Shown here: piece by piece, positions 51,508-60,397 of the stretch
How positions within the stretch are numbered: position 1 is the stretch's first letter
How the letters are laid out: every line of letters starts with the position of its first letter
Made by a program: the position numbers and the translations under genes
Notes under the pieces: model-generated
Seen by the model: the letters and a program-made list of their open reading frames with translations, nothing else
Told to the model about the DNA's origin: nothing
Databases searched by the model: none
DNA from: WQXF01 sp031552825
GTDB taxonomy: Bacteria; Bacillota; Clostridia; Christensenellales; Aristaeellaceae
DNA length: 64,000 bases
Assembly (NCBI GenBank): GCA_031552825.1
Contig: JAVBMD010000011.1
Location: 119,708 to 183,707 of the forward strand
Direction: 5' to 3'

Positions 51508-52413
51508 TTATTCGCCGGGATGCTTCGGCTCCTCGGCGTTGTTCCCCCGCTTGAGCAGCTCCATCATGCGCTGTGATCCCGCCGCGAAAACCCATGCCAT
51601 GCATAGCATTAGGGTGAACAGCGCGAACGCGCCAAGCGTCCAGAAGAAAGCGCTTTGCGCGCACCCCAGCAGGAAACGCACCGAGATCGTCTCCGCCTTG
51701 GTCTCGCTTAAGGTAAAATTAATGGTGCAGAACGACTGTTCCTCTGCATACAAATCGATGTTAACGCCCAGATCTTGCAGGCTCTTTTCCACCTCAAGAA
51801 TCTTTTCTTCGAGCAGCAGCAGATCTTTGATGTCGCCGCCCATTTCCTTGATCGCAAGGTAAGAAGCGCGCGTCTTGTTGAGCGTTTCCTGCTCGGCCAA
51901 CAGCTTGCGGTACGCCCCGGTTTTGTCCTCTTTGAAAACGCCAAAGCTATGCACCGTTCCAATTGCGCGAATGCGCTCCACCAGCGCGTCGAAGCGCTCC
52001 GGCGCCACGCCGATGGTCATCGCTAACCGCTGCGCACCGGGCAGCCCGGAGAGGTTTTCGGATTGAACCACCGCCTCCTGCTCCGCGATCGTCTGGCGCA
52101 GCGCCGCGTTATCGCGGGAAAACTCCGAGGTGCTGGCACTCATATTCGCGGTTTGCGCATACTTCTGATCCAAGGTGACCGACTGTCCTTGCGCGCTCTT
52201 TTGCACGATTTTGTCGGAGACATAATTTGTGACGACCACCTCATCCATCAGCCGGAAATTGGTGTTCAACGCGCTACCGGGCAAAAGGATATCGCGGCTT
52301 GTGAAGAAGAATTCGTATGCCCAGCGTAGCAGAAATACCGCAATGAAAGCCAAGAGAAACAACCGAAACACCTTGCCGAACCTAGGCGATTGTGCCGTGC
52401 GCATCTTTTTCAT
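51508..52413 (-). CDS. DUF4349 domain membrane protein
   Basis: 301 residues. An N-terminal helix (LFLLAFIAVFLLRWAYEFFF, about 18-37), an extracytoplasmic beta/coiled domain (RLAMTIGVAPERFDALVERIRAIGTVHSFGVFKEDKTGAYRKLLAEQETLNKTRASYLAI, typical DUF4349) and a C-terminal helix (SAFFWTLGAFALFTLMLCMAWVF, about 255-277). It probably sits as a double-spanning sensor or scaffold with the DUF4349 domain outside. Function unknown. Confidence 0.87.
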   Translation of the reverse strand: MKKMRTAQSPRFGKVFRLFLLAFIAVFLLRWAYEFFFTSRDILLPGSALNTNFRLMDEVVVTNYVSDKIVQKSAQGQSVTLDQKYAQTANMSASTSEFSRDNAALRQTIAEQEAVVQSENLSGLPGAQRLAMTIGVAPERFDALVERIRAIGTVHSFGVFKEDKTGAYRKLLAEQETLNKTRASYLAIKEMGGDIKDLLLLEEKILEVEKSLQDLGVNIDLYAEEQSFCTINFTLSETKAETISVRFLLGCAQSAFFWTLGAFALFTLMLCMAWVFAAGSQRMMELLKRGNNAEEPKHPGE

Positions 52414-52438
52414 GATTCTTCTCCTTTGTGCGTTTTTT

Positions 52439-53728
52439 TTATTCGTCTCGTCCCTCCACGCGAATCACGCTGCCTACCGTGGCAACGCCGGGGTTGAGCG
52501 CCTTGAGCGCACGCATCACCGACTGCTCGTGCGCCCGATGCGTGACAAACACCAGCGATACACGATCACTGGCGGTGGTGCCGGGGCGCTGCACCATCGA
52601 AGCGATGCTGATGCCCTCCGCTCCGAAGCAGCCCGTGATCGAGGCCAGCACGCCGGGCTTGTCCGAAGCCAACAGGCGAATGAAGTAGACACAGGTCCAG
52701 TCGAAATCGAAGTTCAGATCCGTCGGGGCGTGCTCCTCATTGGCGAAGGTCGGGTGCCGATGCTCCTGCGCGCCTGCGGCCATGATAAGATCTGACACCA
52801 CGGCGCTGGCGGTGGGCGCATCGCCCGCGCCACGCCCATAAAACATCATCTCGCCGCAGGAACTGCCGCGCAAGTACACCGCGTTGAATGCGCCGGAGAC
52901 GCTGGCCAGCGGGTGCTCATCGGGTACAAAGGTCGGATGTACGCGCACCTCGACAAGCTGCCCCGCGCGCTTGGCCACGGCAAGCAGCTTGAGCGTCAAC
53001 CCCATCTCCTTGCCATAGGCGATATCCTGCGCGGTGATTCCGGTGATGCCCTCGCGATAGATGCGCTTCACCGGCACGTGCGCGTGAAAAGCCAGCGAAG
53101 CCAGGATCGAAAGCTTGTACACCGCGTCGTAACCGTCCACGTCGGCGGAGGGTTCCGGCTCGGCCAGCCCGAGGCGTTGCGCGTCAAATAGCACTTCCTC
53201 ATAATCCTTGCCCTCGCAGGTCATGCGCGTGAGGATGTAGTTGGTGGTGCCGTTGATGATGCCCATGATGGTATCGATTTGGTTGGCCTGCAGCGAATCA
53301 CCCAACGCGCGGATGATCGGCACCGCGCCGCATACGCTGGCCTCGTAGTAGAGGCCTGTGCCGCGCGTCTTTGCCTCGGCCTGCAGCAGGTGCCAGTTGG
53401 CGGCAAGCGCTACCTTGTTGGCGGTGACGACGGTTTTCCCGTTGCGCAAAGCGCGCAGCAAATATTCGGTGGCAGGTTGTTCTCCGCCGAGAAACTCCAG
53501 AACGATCTCAATCTCCGGATCGTCGAGCACCTCCTCGGGCATATCGGTGAGCAACTGCCAGGGGATGACGGTGCTGCGCGCCTTATGCGGGTTGCGCACC
53601 AGGGCTTTCTTGAGCACGAATTCGAGACCCTCGCGATGGCCGAACTGCCCCGCCGCCTGATGGAGCAGATTGTATACGCCGCAGCCGACGTTGCCGCAAC
53701 CCAGAAAGCCGATAATAACCTTGCGCAC
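52439..53728 (-). CDS. hom: homoserine dehydrogenase
   Basis: 429 residues. NAD(P)-dependent reduction of aspartate semialdehyde to homoserine (Met/Thr pathway). Rossmann motif GFLGCGNVGCGVY at the start, GIINGTTNYIL and the catalytic Lys in AYGKEMGLTLKLLAVAK region, and a C-terminal ACT domain (FIRLLASDKPGVLASITGCFGAEGISIASMVQ). The GTG 53728 start follows GGAGG; the upstream extension would overlap coaX. thrB/thrC are not in the window. Confidence 0.95.
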   Translation of the reverse strand: MRKVIIGFLGCGNVGCGVYNLLHQAAGQFGHREGLEFVLKKALVRNPHKARSTVIPWQLLTDMPEEVLDDPEIEIVLEFLGGEQPATEYLLRALRNGKTVVTANKVALAANWHLLQAEAKTRGTGLYYEASVCGAVPIIRALGDSLQANQIDTIMGIINGTTNYILTRMTCEGKDYEEVLFDAQRLGLAEPEPSADVDGYDAVYKLSILASLAFHAHVPVKRIYREGITGITAQDIAYGKEMGLTLKLLAVAKRAGQLVEVRVHPTFVPDEHPLASVSGAFNAVYLRGSSCGEMMFYGRGAGDAPTASAVVSDLIMAAGAQEHRHPTFANEEHAPTDLNFDFDWTCVYFIRLLASDKPGVLASITGCFGAEGISIASMVQRPGTTASDRVSLVFVTHRAHEQSVMRALKALNPGVATVGSVIRVEGRDE

Positions 53729-53732
53729 AGCT

Positions 53733-54521
53733 TCAGTTTCCTCCTTTGGCAACCGCGAGGTTGCGCTCATAAATCAGCCGCAGCCCTTTGAGCGTCAGCA
53801 AGCCGTCCAGATGGTCGATCGCATTGGATTCGGGCGCGATCAGGCGCGCCATGCCGCCGGTGGCGATCACCTTCGCGCTCGGCTCGCCCAATTCTTCCTT
53901 CATACGGCGCACGATATACTCCACCGCACCGGTAAAACCGTAGATCAACCCGGACTGCATGTTGCTCACCGTGGTGCGCGCGATCACCGTATCGGGGCGC
54001 TGCAGCTCTACGCGCGGCAACTTGGCCGCGGATTTTACCAACCCCTCCGCCGCCATCTTGATGCCCGGCGCGATGGCGCCACCGAGAAACTCCCCCTCCG
54101 CCGAAACCACGCCGTAGGTAGTGGCGGTGCCGAAGTCGATGAAGATGCAGGGACCGCCATACAGCGCGAACGCGCCCACCGCGTTGGCGATACGATCCGA
54201 ACCCAGTTCGCGGGGATTGTCATACTTGATGTGGATGCCTGTCTTGGTGCCGGGCGCCAGAAAGCGCGGCTCTTGCTTAAAATAATTCCGGCACATGTGG
54301 TCGATGGTGTAGTTGATGGTAGGCACCACCGAGGAAATCATGATGCCGCTCACATCCCCCATCGACACGCCGTTGTGGCGGAACAAATCGGCCAGAACGA
54401 TGCCGAATTCGTCGGAAGTACGGGTATCGTCGGTGGTCAAGCGCCAATACTGCACCAGCTCTTCTCCGCGAAACAACGCCACCTTGATGCTGGTATTGCC
54501 GATGTCCATCGTCATAATCAT
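53733..54521 (-). CDS. coaX: type III pantothenate kinase
   Basis: 262 residues. Phosphorylates pantothenate, the first step of CoA synthesis. The ASKHA signatures are MTMDIGNTSIKVALF, the PGTKTGIHIKYDNPRELGSDRIANAVGAF block, FIDFGTATTYGVV and GGAIAPGI. Its ATG overlaps the TGA of the upstream ECF S-component gene (ATGA). That coupling suggests uptake of pantothenate followed at once by phosphorylation. Confidence 0.97.
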   Translation of the reverse strand: MIMTMDIGNTSIKVALFRGEELVQYWRLTTDDTRTSDEFGIVLADLFRHNGVSMGDVSGIMISSVVPTINYTIDHMCRNYFKQEPRFLAPGTKTGIHIKYDNPRELGSDRIANAVGAFALYGGPCIFIDFGTATTYGVVSAEGEFLGGAIAPGIKMAAEGLVKSAAKLPRVELQRPDTVIARTTVSNMQSGLIYGFTGAVEYIVRRMKEELGEPSAKVIATGGMARLIAPESNAIDHLDGLLTLKGLRLIYERNLAVAKGGN

Positions 54522-55141
54522 TGTATTTCTCCCCCTCGCACAGTTCTGCGGCGCGTTAACGCGCCCAACAGCACAGGCACCACCACCGCCGCAAACAACA
54601 CCTCGGCCGTACCGTTGGTTAGCGCGATGCCGCCCAATACAGCCAGCAGCGATACGGATGCAACTTGCATCAGCTCCGCCACCCTCGCACCATACACCAA
54701 GTAGAGCATGCCCAGCACCAGCACCGTATTGGTGATGGTACCGGCGACGGCTGAAAGCGCCCACGCCAACGGCATGCGTGTATTCCCTTTGCCGACCGCC
54801 AACGCGCCGCGATACGCTGCCCACGCAACGCAAGGCACGCACAGGCGCGGCAACACCGAAACCAGCGGATTGACGAACAGCGCGTCCAGCGGCTGCGCCG
54901 GCGTCAGCGCACGGATCAGGCTCAACACGCCGAACAGCAAGCCGAGCAGCGCGCCTACGCCGAAACCCTCGTACAGCAGCCCCACCAATACCGGTATGTG
55001 CAGCAACGTGATCGCCACCCCCGGCGCGATAGGGATAAACCCCAGCGGTGTAAACGCAAAGATCACCATCAGCGCAAGCAGCAACCCCACCACGGCCAGC
55101 CTGCGCGCATTGAGCTTGGACGAGCCGATTCCCTTTTGCAT
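54518..55141 (-). CDS. ECF transporter S component, probably pantothenate (PanT-like)
   Basis: 207 residues, about six membrane helices (LAVVGLLLALMVIFAF, ITLLHIPVLVGLL, LLGLLFGVLSLI and others). The HIPVLVGLLYEGFGVGALLGLLFGVLSLIRA pattern is typical of ECF S components such as PanT. It needs the shared EcfAA'T module, which is not in the window. The substrate assignment rests on translational coupling with coaX. GGAGG precedes its ATG. Confidence 0.87.
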   Translation of the reverse strand: MQKGIGSSKLNARRLAVVGLLLALMVIFAFTPLGFIPIAPGVAITLLHIPVLVGLLYEGFGVGALLGLLFGVLSLIRALTPAQPLDALFVNPLVSVLPRLCVPCVAWAAYRGALAVGKGNTRMPLAWALSAVAGTITNTVLVLGMLYLVYGARVAELMQVASVSLLAVLGGIALTNGTAEVLFAAVVVPVLLGALTRRRTVRGGEIQ

Positions 55142-55241
55142 CCTGATTTCCTCCGTTCAAGTTCTCAATGGATACCCGACGGTAAAAGCTCCCGGGCTTT
55201 CCGGTTCGGCTCCGCAAGGATGCCGACTGTCTTTTATTATA
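55142..55241 (-). promoter_or_regulatory. promoter and structured leader of the ECF-coaX operon
   Basis: A minus-strand TATAAT (55236-55241) would start a leader of about 85 bases with two hairpins: TCGGC/GCCGA near 55203-55224 and CCGG/CCCGG near 55189-55204. No clear -35 box. It matches no riboswitch I recognise. Confidence 0.4.
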
Positions 55242-55302
55242 ACGCAGGCGGTATCAAAACGCTATATAGAAACTGCTATCGCAGCGAGACAGCAAGGCAT
55301 AG

Positions 55303-55332
55303 AAAAATCCCGGGCGAAAGCGCCGGGATTTT
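55303..55332 (-). terminator. terminator of the CD1247-like gene
   Basis: AAAATCCCGG/CCGGGATTTT stem with a GC-rich loop; T-run on the minus strand, 20 bases past the stop codon of the gene at 55352. Confidence 0.82.
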
Positions 55333-55351
55333 GTCCGTGAAAAGAGACGGC

Positions 55352-55762
55352 TCAGTCTTTGTCCTCATCGTCCTCGCCGAAGATCGGCTTCCCGCAGTTG
55401 GGGCACTTGTGATCCTCCTCCATAGAGAAGGCATCCTCGTCAAAAAAGATGGTGGTATCACAATGCGGGCAATCGTACTCGATCAGCCCATCCTCGCCGT
55501 CCTCATCCTCATCGTCGTCATCGTCCTCGTCGTCATCCTCGCCGAAGAGGATTTCTTCGATCTCGGAGAGATCCTCGTCGATGTCCTCGACGTAGTCGTC
55601 CAGTTCCTTCTGCGCCGCCTCAACGCGGGTGATGTTGGCAGCCATCGCGTCCAGCGTATCAATGATGGCGAGCAACAGTTTGCCGGTATTCTCCGCATCG
55701 GTAATCTTCAGCCCATCAGCAAGCCCTTTTAGGTAGGAAACCTGATCGGTCATCGCGCTCAT
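55352..55762 (-). CDS. CD1247-type N-terminal domain, acidic zinc-ribbon protein
   Basis: 136 residues. A helical N-terminus (MTDQVSYLKGLADGLKITDAENTGKLLLAIIDTLDAMAANITRVEAAQKELDDYVEDIDEDLSEIEEILFG) as in clostridial CD1247-domain proteins, then an Asp/Glu run of about 20 residues (72-92), then a zinc ribbon with CPHC and CPNC. It ends in another acidic tail. Function unknown; the acidity suggests binding to basic proteins or RNA polymerase. Between the coaX operon and efp on the same strand. Confidence 0.87.
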   Translation of the reverse strand: MSAMTDQVSYLKGLADGLKITDAENTGKLLLAIIDTLDAMAANITRVEAAQKELDDYVEDIDEDLSEIEEILFGEDDDEDDDDDEDEDGEDGLIEYDCPHCDTTIFFDEDAFSMEEDHKCPNCGKPIFGEDDEDKD

Positions 55763-55804
55763 GGTCGTTACCCCTCCCTCACGATGGTTCGTTGCTGGAT
55801 CGAA

Positions 55805-56362
55805 TTAGGCGCGCTCCATATATTCACTGGAGCGCGTATCCACGCGAAGCTTATCGCCGATGTTGATGAACAGCGGCACTTGGATTTCTAGGCCGGTCTC
55901 AAGCTTGGCGGGCTTGTAGGTATTGGAGGCGGTATCGCCCTTGAAGCCCGGCTCGGTGTCAACCACCTCGAGCACCACGAAGTTCGGCGCTTCCACCGAA
56001 AAGGCACTGCCCTTGAAGAAACGCACCTGCACGGTGGTGTCTTCCTTTACGAACTGGATCGCATCTTCCACCTGATCGTGGTTCAGCGGCAGCTGCTCGA
56101 AGGTTTCGGTATCCATAAAGTAATAGAGATCGCCATCCTTGTACAGATAGTTCATCTCTTTGGTCTCGATAATCGCACGGGGCATCTTATCGGTGGGGTT
56201 AAAAGAGCGCTCGACGACGGCACCATTCATGATGTTCTTGATCTTGGTGCGCACAAAGGCCGCGCCCTTGCCCGGCTTGACGTGCTGGAAATCTACGACG
56301 GTCCAAACGCCTCCGTCCCACTCTACGGTCAATCCCTTGCGAAAATCGCTGGCTGTAATCAT
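55805..56362 (-). CDS. efp: elongation factor P
   Basis: 185 residues, the standard length. It rescues ribosomes stalled on polyproline. Three beta-barrel domains are recognisable: ITASDFRKGLTVEWDGGVWTVVDFQHVKPGKGAAFVRTKIKN with the modification-site loop KPGKGAA (Lys in the loop), then FMDTETFEQLPL and GLEIQVPLFINIGDKLRVDTRSSEYMERA. ATG 56362 has GGAGGGG 9 bases upstream. The Xaa-Pro peptidase gene lies upstream, a frequent pairing. Confidence 0.98.
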   Translation of the reverse strand: MITASDFRKGLTVEWDGGVWTVVDFQHVKPGKGAAFVRTKIKNIMNGAVVERSFNPTDKMPRAIIETKEMNYLYKDGDLYYFMDTETFEQLPLNHDQVEDAIQFVKEDTTVQVRFFKGSAFSVEAPNFVVLEVVDTEPGFKGDTASNTYKPAKLETGLEIQVPLFINIGDKLRVDTRSSEYMERA

Positions 56363-56435
56363 TGACAACCCCTCCACAAACTTGATTCTGTCTCTTTTGC
56401 GATGCGTCTATACCTTTTAGTGCAATTTCACCGGA

Positions 56436-57512
56436 TTATTTTGCCGGTAACGTCACCAATTCCTTGGTCGCCGGGGTGAGGATTTTGCATCCATCGCGCG
56501 TGATGAGCACGCTGTCCTCGATGCGCACGCCCGCAAAGCCTTCTATGTACACGCCGGGCTCGATGGTCATGGTCATCCCCTCTTCCAGCGTCGCATCGGA
56601 AATGGTATTGCAGCGCGGCTCCTCATGGATATCCAAACCGGTGGCATGACCCAACCCATGGCCAAACTTCCCGGCATATCCCGCTTGGTTGATGTAATTG
56701 CGCGCGGCGGCATCGACGTCCTTACACTTAGCGCCGGGCTTGGCGGCAGCCAACGCGAGGCGCTGCGCTTCCTGTACGGTAGCGTAAATGTGACGCTGTT
56801 TGTCGGAGATTTCGCCCAGCGCGACGGTGCGCGTCATGTCGGCGCAGTAGCCATCCACGCGCGCGCCGAAATCCAACGTGATGAGGTCGCCGGCCTGCAC
56901 GGCGCGCGGGCCGGGCGTAGCATGGCACAGCGAACCGTTGGGGCCGGATGCGATGATGGTGTTGAACGCGATGCCCTGCGCACCATGCTCCTGCATCCAG
57001 CGCTCCAGCTCCAGCGCGATGTGTTTCTCGGTCATGCCCGGACGGATATAGGTGCAGATAAAATCGAACGCTTGCGCGGTGATGCCGTTGGCGCGCGCCA
57101 ACGCGTCGGCCTCCTTGGCGTCCTTGATGAGGCGCAGCTTCTCCGGCACGCCCTCCAGCGAAACAAAGGTGACGCCCGGCACATCCTCCGCCAGCTTTTT
57201 ATAGTCGGCGTATGTGAGGGTATCCTCCTCGATAGCGACAGCGCCAATGCCCGACGCCGCCAGCAGTTCGCGCACGATGGCGTTGGCACGCTTGTCCGGC
57301 TCGGTTTGATGCACCGCATAACCCGGCGCCTCACCTCGCGCCTGCTCGGTGTAGCGGAAGTCGGTAATCACAGCCTGCTCGCTTGCGGCGATCAGCAGCA
57401 GCCCTTCGCCGGTGTACCCGCTGAGGTAACGCATATTGGAGGCATTGTGCACCAGCGCCGCCTGCGCGCCGCTAGGCAAACGCGATAAAAGCGCCTGTGT
57501 CCGCGCGTTCAT
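56436..57512 (-). CDS. Xaa-Pro peptidase (M24 family)
   Basis: 358 residues. An N-terminal creatinase-like domain (about 1-125) precedes the pita-bread catalytic domain with five metal ligands: TLDFGARVDGYCADMTRT (two Asp), GHGLGHATGLDIHE (His), MTMTIEPGVYIEG (Glu) and GVRIEDSVL (Glu). It cleaves peptides with Pro at position two, complementing efp. ATG 57512 is taken; a preceding ATG four codons upstream abuts the ribosome-binding site. Confidence 0.95.
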   Translation of the reverse strand: MNARTQALLSRLPSGAQAALVHNASNMRYLSGYTGEGLLLIAASEQAVITDFRYTEQARGEAPGYAVHQTEPDKRANAIVRELLAASGIGAVAIEEDTLTYADYKKLAEDVPGVTFVSLEGVPEKLRLIKDAKEADALARANGITAQAFDFICTYIRPGMTEKHIALELERWMQEHGAQGIAFNTIIASGPNGSLCHATPGPRAVQAGDLITLDFGARVDGYCADMTRTVALGEISDKQRHIYATVQEAQRLALAAAKPGAKCKDVDAAARNYINQAGYAGKFGHGLGHATGLDIHEEPRCNTISDATLEEGMTMTIEPGVYIEGFAGVRIEDSVLITRDGCKILTPATKELVTLPAK

Positions 57513-57585
57513 GTTCGTACACATCCTTTTCGATTACATATTCAGTTTATTTTATCACAGCAGCGCATCGCACACAAGTTTTTCC

Positions 57586-58467
57586 TCACGATTCGCTAGA
57601 TTCTTTTGCGCTACGCGCCTGCTCCACCATGTCCCGCATCGCGCAGGCATCCTCGGCCATGGTGCCGCTGGACTCGCAGATGATGGTTGGCGCCCAACCG
57701 CCGGAAACCAATAGCGGCGCAAGCAACGCAAAATCGGGGCCAAAGCGCGTGTCGGCAAATGTCCAGTGCCGCTTTTCGCCCGCCTGCGTATACTCTATGC
57801 GGCAAAAATGCGCGTGGAATGCGCGTGCGCGATCCATGCCCAGCACCTCGGCCATTCGGCGCAGGATGGCGTCGAAATCCTCGGCGCACGTGATGCCGCC
57901 GCGCCCGCGCGCATGCAGGTGCGCAAAGTCGATTGTGGGGATAAAGCTCTCGTCGAGCTCACAGATTCGCAGAATTTCGTCCAAATCGCCGATCTGGTTA
58001 TCACGCCCCATGGTCTCGGGGCACAAGTGTACATCGCCTACCCCGGCGGCGATCATGTCGCCGCGGATGATCTTCAAATTCTCGTGCGCGTTGTGAATGG
58101 CCTCGGCATGATCCATCTTTGCGTCGGAGCCTACGTGCACCACCACGCGGTCGCCGCCCATCATGCGCACCGCATGCGCGCTGTCAAAAATGTAGGCCAG
58201 ATTTCGCGCATATCGCTCCGGCGTTGGATTAGCGAGATTGATAAAGTACGGCGCGTGGATGCTATACGTAACGCCGTGCGCCTTGGCCGCTTCACCGATG
58301 CGCTCGGCGGTTTCGCGCTTTAGGTTTACGCCGCGCCCGGCGGAATACTCCATCACCGTCAGCCCCATTGCTGCCAGCCAAGCCGGAGCTTGCTCTGTGT
58401 GCTTATACCCGGCAGCATAAAAGGAATCCGAATTCCCCGCCGGACCGAATTTGGGTTGTGCTTGCAT
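57586..58467 (-). CDS. endonuclease IV-like TIM-barrel protein
   Basis: 293 residues. Xylose-isomerase-like/AP endonuclease family 2 barrel: YSIHAPYFINLANP (DNA-binding and metal His), DRVVVHVGSD, VHLCPETMGRDNQIGDLDEIL with metal Glu, PTIDFAHLHARGRGGITC, HAHFCRIEYTQAGEKRHW and ICESSG. It may be a base-excision enzyme, but sugar isomerases share this fold. ATG 58467 has AAAGGAA upstream. Confidence 0.88.
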   Translation of the reverse strand: MQAQPKFGPAGNSDSFYAAGYKHTEQAPAWLAAMGLTVMEYSAGRGVNLKRETAERIGEAAKAHGVTYSIHAPYFINLANPTPERYARNLAYIFDSAHAVRMMGGDRVVVHVGSDAKMDHAEAIHNAHENLKIIRGDMIAAGVGDVHLCPETMGRDNQIGDLDEILRICELDESFIPTIDFAHLHARGRGGITCAEDFDAILRRMAEVLGMDRARAFHAHFCRIEYTQAGEKRHWTFADTRFGPDFALLAPLLVSGGWAPTIICESSGTMAEDACAMRDMVEQARSAKESSES

Positions 58468-58510
58468 AGATTTCCTTTCAGCGGCAATGCCGCGTGTATG
58501 CCAACATAAA

Positions 58511-58547
58511 GCGGGACAAAAGGAGAAGCACTCTCCCCTTGCCCCGC
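58511..58547 (-). terminator. terminator after the membrane protein gene
   Basis: GCGGG(A)CAAAAGGAGA pairs with TCTCCCCTTGCCCCGC (with G-T pairs); T-rich sequence follows on the minus strand, 30 bases past the gene at 58577. Confidence 0.65.
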
Positions 58548-58576
58548 TTGGCATGCTTGGCTTTGATCCGCAACAC

Positions 58577-59545
58577 TTACGGCGCGGGTGCCGGTTCCAA
58601 CGCGCAAAAGTCGCAAGGATCCAGCTTCTTGGCGTCTAAGGCATCCGCAAGCGAACCTGCATAGATCTTCAGCGAGCGGGTGATGGTGCGGCAATCCTGA
58701 TCGAAGTGGAAAGAATAGCCGTATTGTGTCCAGAACGCATCGTTTTCAAGCTTGTCGGCGTAACCATCAGGAATGGTAATCTCTCCTGCGGCGGCCTGCG
58801 CCTGCACTTCCTCGGCGCTGGCGCGGCTGGCGACCTCGGCGACAGGCGCGTTATAATCGTAAGATACCGCGCCGACCACCGCGACAAGCACCGCAGTAAT
58901 AATCGAAGCGATCTTTTTGCCCTGCGGGCTGAGTTTGTCGCTCTTGAGCATTAACGCCAAGCCGATGGGCAGGAAGATAATGAAGGTGAACAGCACGCCC
59001 ATCTGGTTCCAGAAGAAGGTCTTCATCTTGGAGCCGAAAGTGCCATCCTGCGGAACGGTACAGGGGCTGATGCGATTGGCCTTCTTCCACAGCAGGGAAC
59101 CGATCACGCAAGCCACGGCAGCGACGCCGATGCCGACGTACATCAGCCGCTCGTTGCCTTCCATAATCATGATCACCGCGCCGACCATCCCGAGAATGCC
59201 GATCAGCCAGCACGCGAACGCGCAGATGCGCCACGGCATGGAGGACTTCTTTTCTCCCGCCGCCTTAACCGGCTGATTGTTCTTGTTGACTACGACGCGC
59301 TCGGGCTTCGCCTTAGGCGCTTCTTCAACCACCTCATGCGCGGTTTCCGCAACCGTATCCACCGTCTCATCAACTTGTTCTTCAACCGGCTCTTCGACAG
59401 CACGGGTAGCGGCCTTCTTCGCGGTCTCCGCCATTTCCTCTGTATCCTTCTTCACCCGTACGATCTCACGCTCCACTGGTGGCTTTTTTTCGGCAGCCTT
59501 TTTCACGGGAGCCTTCTTCTCGGGGGTATCATTTTGCGTTGCCAT
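58577..59545 (-). CDS. membrane protein with Lys/Ala/Glu-rich N-terminal region
   Basis: 322 residues. Residues 1-95 are low-complexity and charged (KKAPVKKAAEKKPPVERE, EEPVEEQVDETVDTVAETAHEVVEEAPKAKPERVV), then four hydrophobic segments (about 109-128, 132-152, 188-206, 223-240) and a C-terminal extracytoplasmic domain with YGYSFHFDQDCRTITRSLKIYAGSLADALDAKKLDPCDFC. No family is recognised. GGAGG precedes the ATG. The YegP gene lies 45 bases upstream. Confidence 0.78.
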   Translation of the reverse strand: MATQNDTPEKKAPVKKAAEKKPPVEREIVRVKKDTEEMAETAKKAATRAVEEPVEEQVDETVDTVAETAHEVVEEAPKAKPERVVVNKNNQPVKAAGEKKSSMPWRICAFACWLIGILGMVGAVIMIMEGNERLMYVGIGVAAVACVIGSLLWKKANRISPCTVPQDGTFGSKMKTFFWNQMGVLFTFIIFLPIGLALMLKSDKLSPQGKKIASIITAVLVAVVGAVSYDYNAPVAEVASRASAEEVQAQAAAGEITIPDGYADKLENDAFWTQYGYSFHFDQDCRTITRSLKIYAGSLADALDAKKLDPCDFCALEPAPAP

Positions 59546-59590
59546 GTGTACATTTCCTCCTAAAAAGATGATCTCGCCCAAAGGCGATGA

Positions 59591-59962
59591 TTACGCCTTC
59601 GGCTCTTCCACGATCACCGCATCCGGCGCGTTCTTGCGCACGCTCTCGATGCCGTTTATGCAGCTATTTTTGGCCTTATAACCCTCGGAAGCCAAGATCG
59701 GCTCGCCATTGGTAGCCTTGAGACGGAAACGATACTCACCAGCCTTATCCAAATACACTTCGAACTTCGGATTGGTAGCGCTCTCTCCGGCGGTCTGATC
59801 CTCGAGCTTGGCAGCGACGGCATTGCGCTTCACGCTGTCCACACCGTTCAGGCAGGAGGCCTTGGCGCTGTACACCTCACTGGTGCCAATGGTTTCGCCA
59901 TTGCCGGCGACCAGCTTGAAATTCCAGCCAGTGTTGGTTTCCTTGACAACAAACTTGCCCAT
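59591..59962 (-). CDS. YegP family protein (two DUF1508 repeats)
   Basis: 123 residues composed of two DUF1508 repeats: FVVKETNTGWNFKLVAGNGETIGTSEVYSAKASCLNGVDSVKRNA and FEVYLDKAGEYRFRLKATNGEPILASEGYKAKNSCINGIESVRKNA. The family is widespread but uncharacterised, sometimes associated with stress or DNA. GGAGGAAT lies before the ATG. It may share an operon with the membrane protein downstream. Confidence 0.92.
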   Translation of the reverse strand: MGKFVVKETNTGWNFKLVAGNGETIGTSEVYSAKASCLNGVDSVKRNAVAAKLEDQTAGESATNPKFEVYLDKAGEYRFRLKATNGEPILASEGYKAKNSCINGIESVRKNAPDAVIVEEPKA

Positions 59963-60054
59963 CTTACAATTCCTCCATTATCTTTCGTTTATATATCGCA
60001 ATAGTACATCTTTCCACTAGCTCTGTCAATCTTTCCAAGTCAAAATATTGCATA

Positions 60055-60082
60055 GAAAAGCGAGCCGGAAACTCCCGCTCGC
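60055..60082 (-). terminator. ferredoxin terminator
   Basis: The GCGAGC/GCTCGC stem with an inner GG/CC pair ends in TTTT on the minus strand, 24 bases past the ferredoxin stop. Confidence 0.75.
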
Positions 60083-60105
60083 AATGCCTTTTGCACCTGA
60101 AGGGC

Positions 60106-60276
60106 TTACGCCTGCTGCGGCGCGTTGACTGGGCACACCTCGGCGCATGCGCCGCAGTCGATGCAGGTATCTGCGTCGATCACATACTTGCCGTCGCCCT
60201 CGGAAATAGCCTGAACCGGGCATTCGCCCTCGCACGCCCCGCAGCTGATGCATTCGTCATTGATCGTGTAAGCCAT
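60106..60276 (-). CDS. 2[4Fe-4S] ferredoxin
   Basis: 56 residues: MAYTINDECISCGACEGECP ... TCIDCGACAEVCPVNAPQQA. Both CxxCxxCxxxCP motifs are complete, so it should carry two [4Fe-4S] clusters. It is the likely low-potential electron carrier for anaerobic metabolism, including the hydrogenase complex (inference). GGAGG lies 8 bases before the ATG. It is short and stands alone with its terminator. Confidence 0.93.
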   Translation of the reverse strand: MAYTINDECISCGACEGECPVQAISEGDGKYVIDADTCIDCGACAEVCPVNAPQQA

Positions 60277-60397
60277 AATAACACCTCCAGATTTACTTTC
60301 AATTGTCTATCCAAGTTCAGTGGTATTTTATCATTCTAGTCGCGTAAAAGCAATAAGAAAACACATCACATTGGTTTCGCTCGACGAATGATCCGAA

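Noticed and set aside
55472..55550. Repeat-like GAT/GAC tract
   Set aside because: It encodes the acidic run of the CD1247-type protein and is a low-complexity coding tract, not a DNA repeat element.
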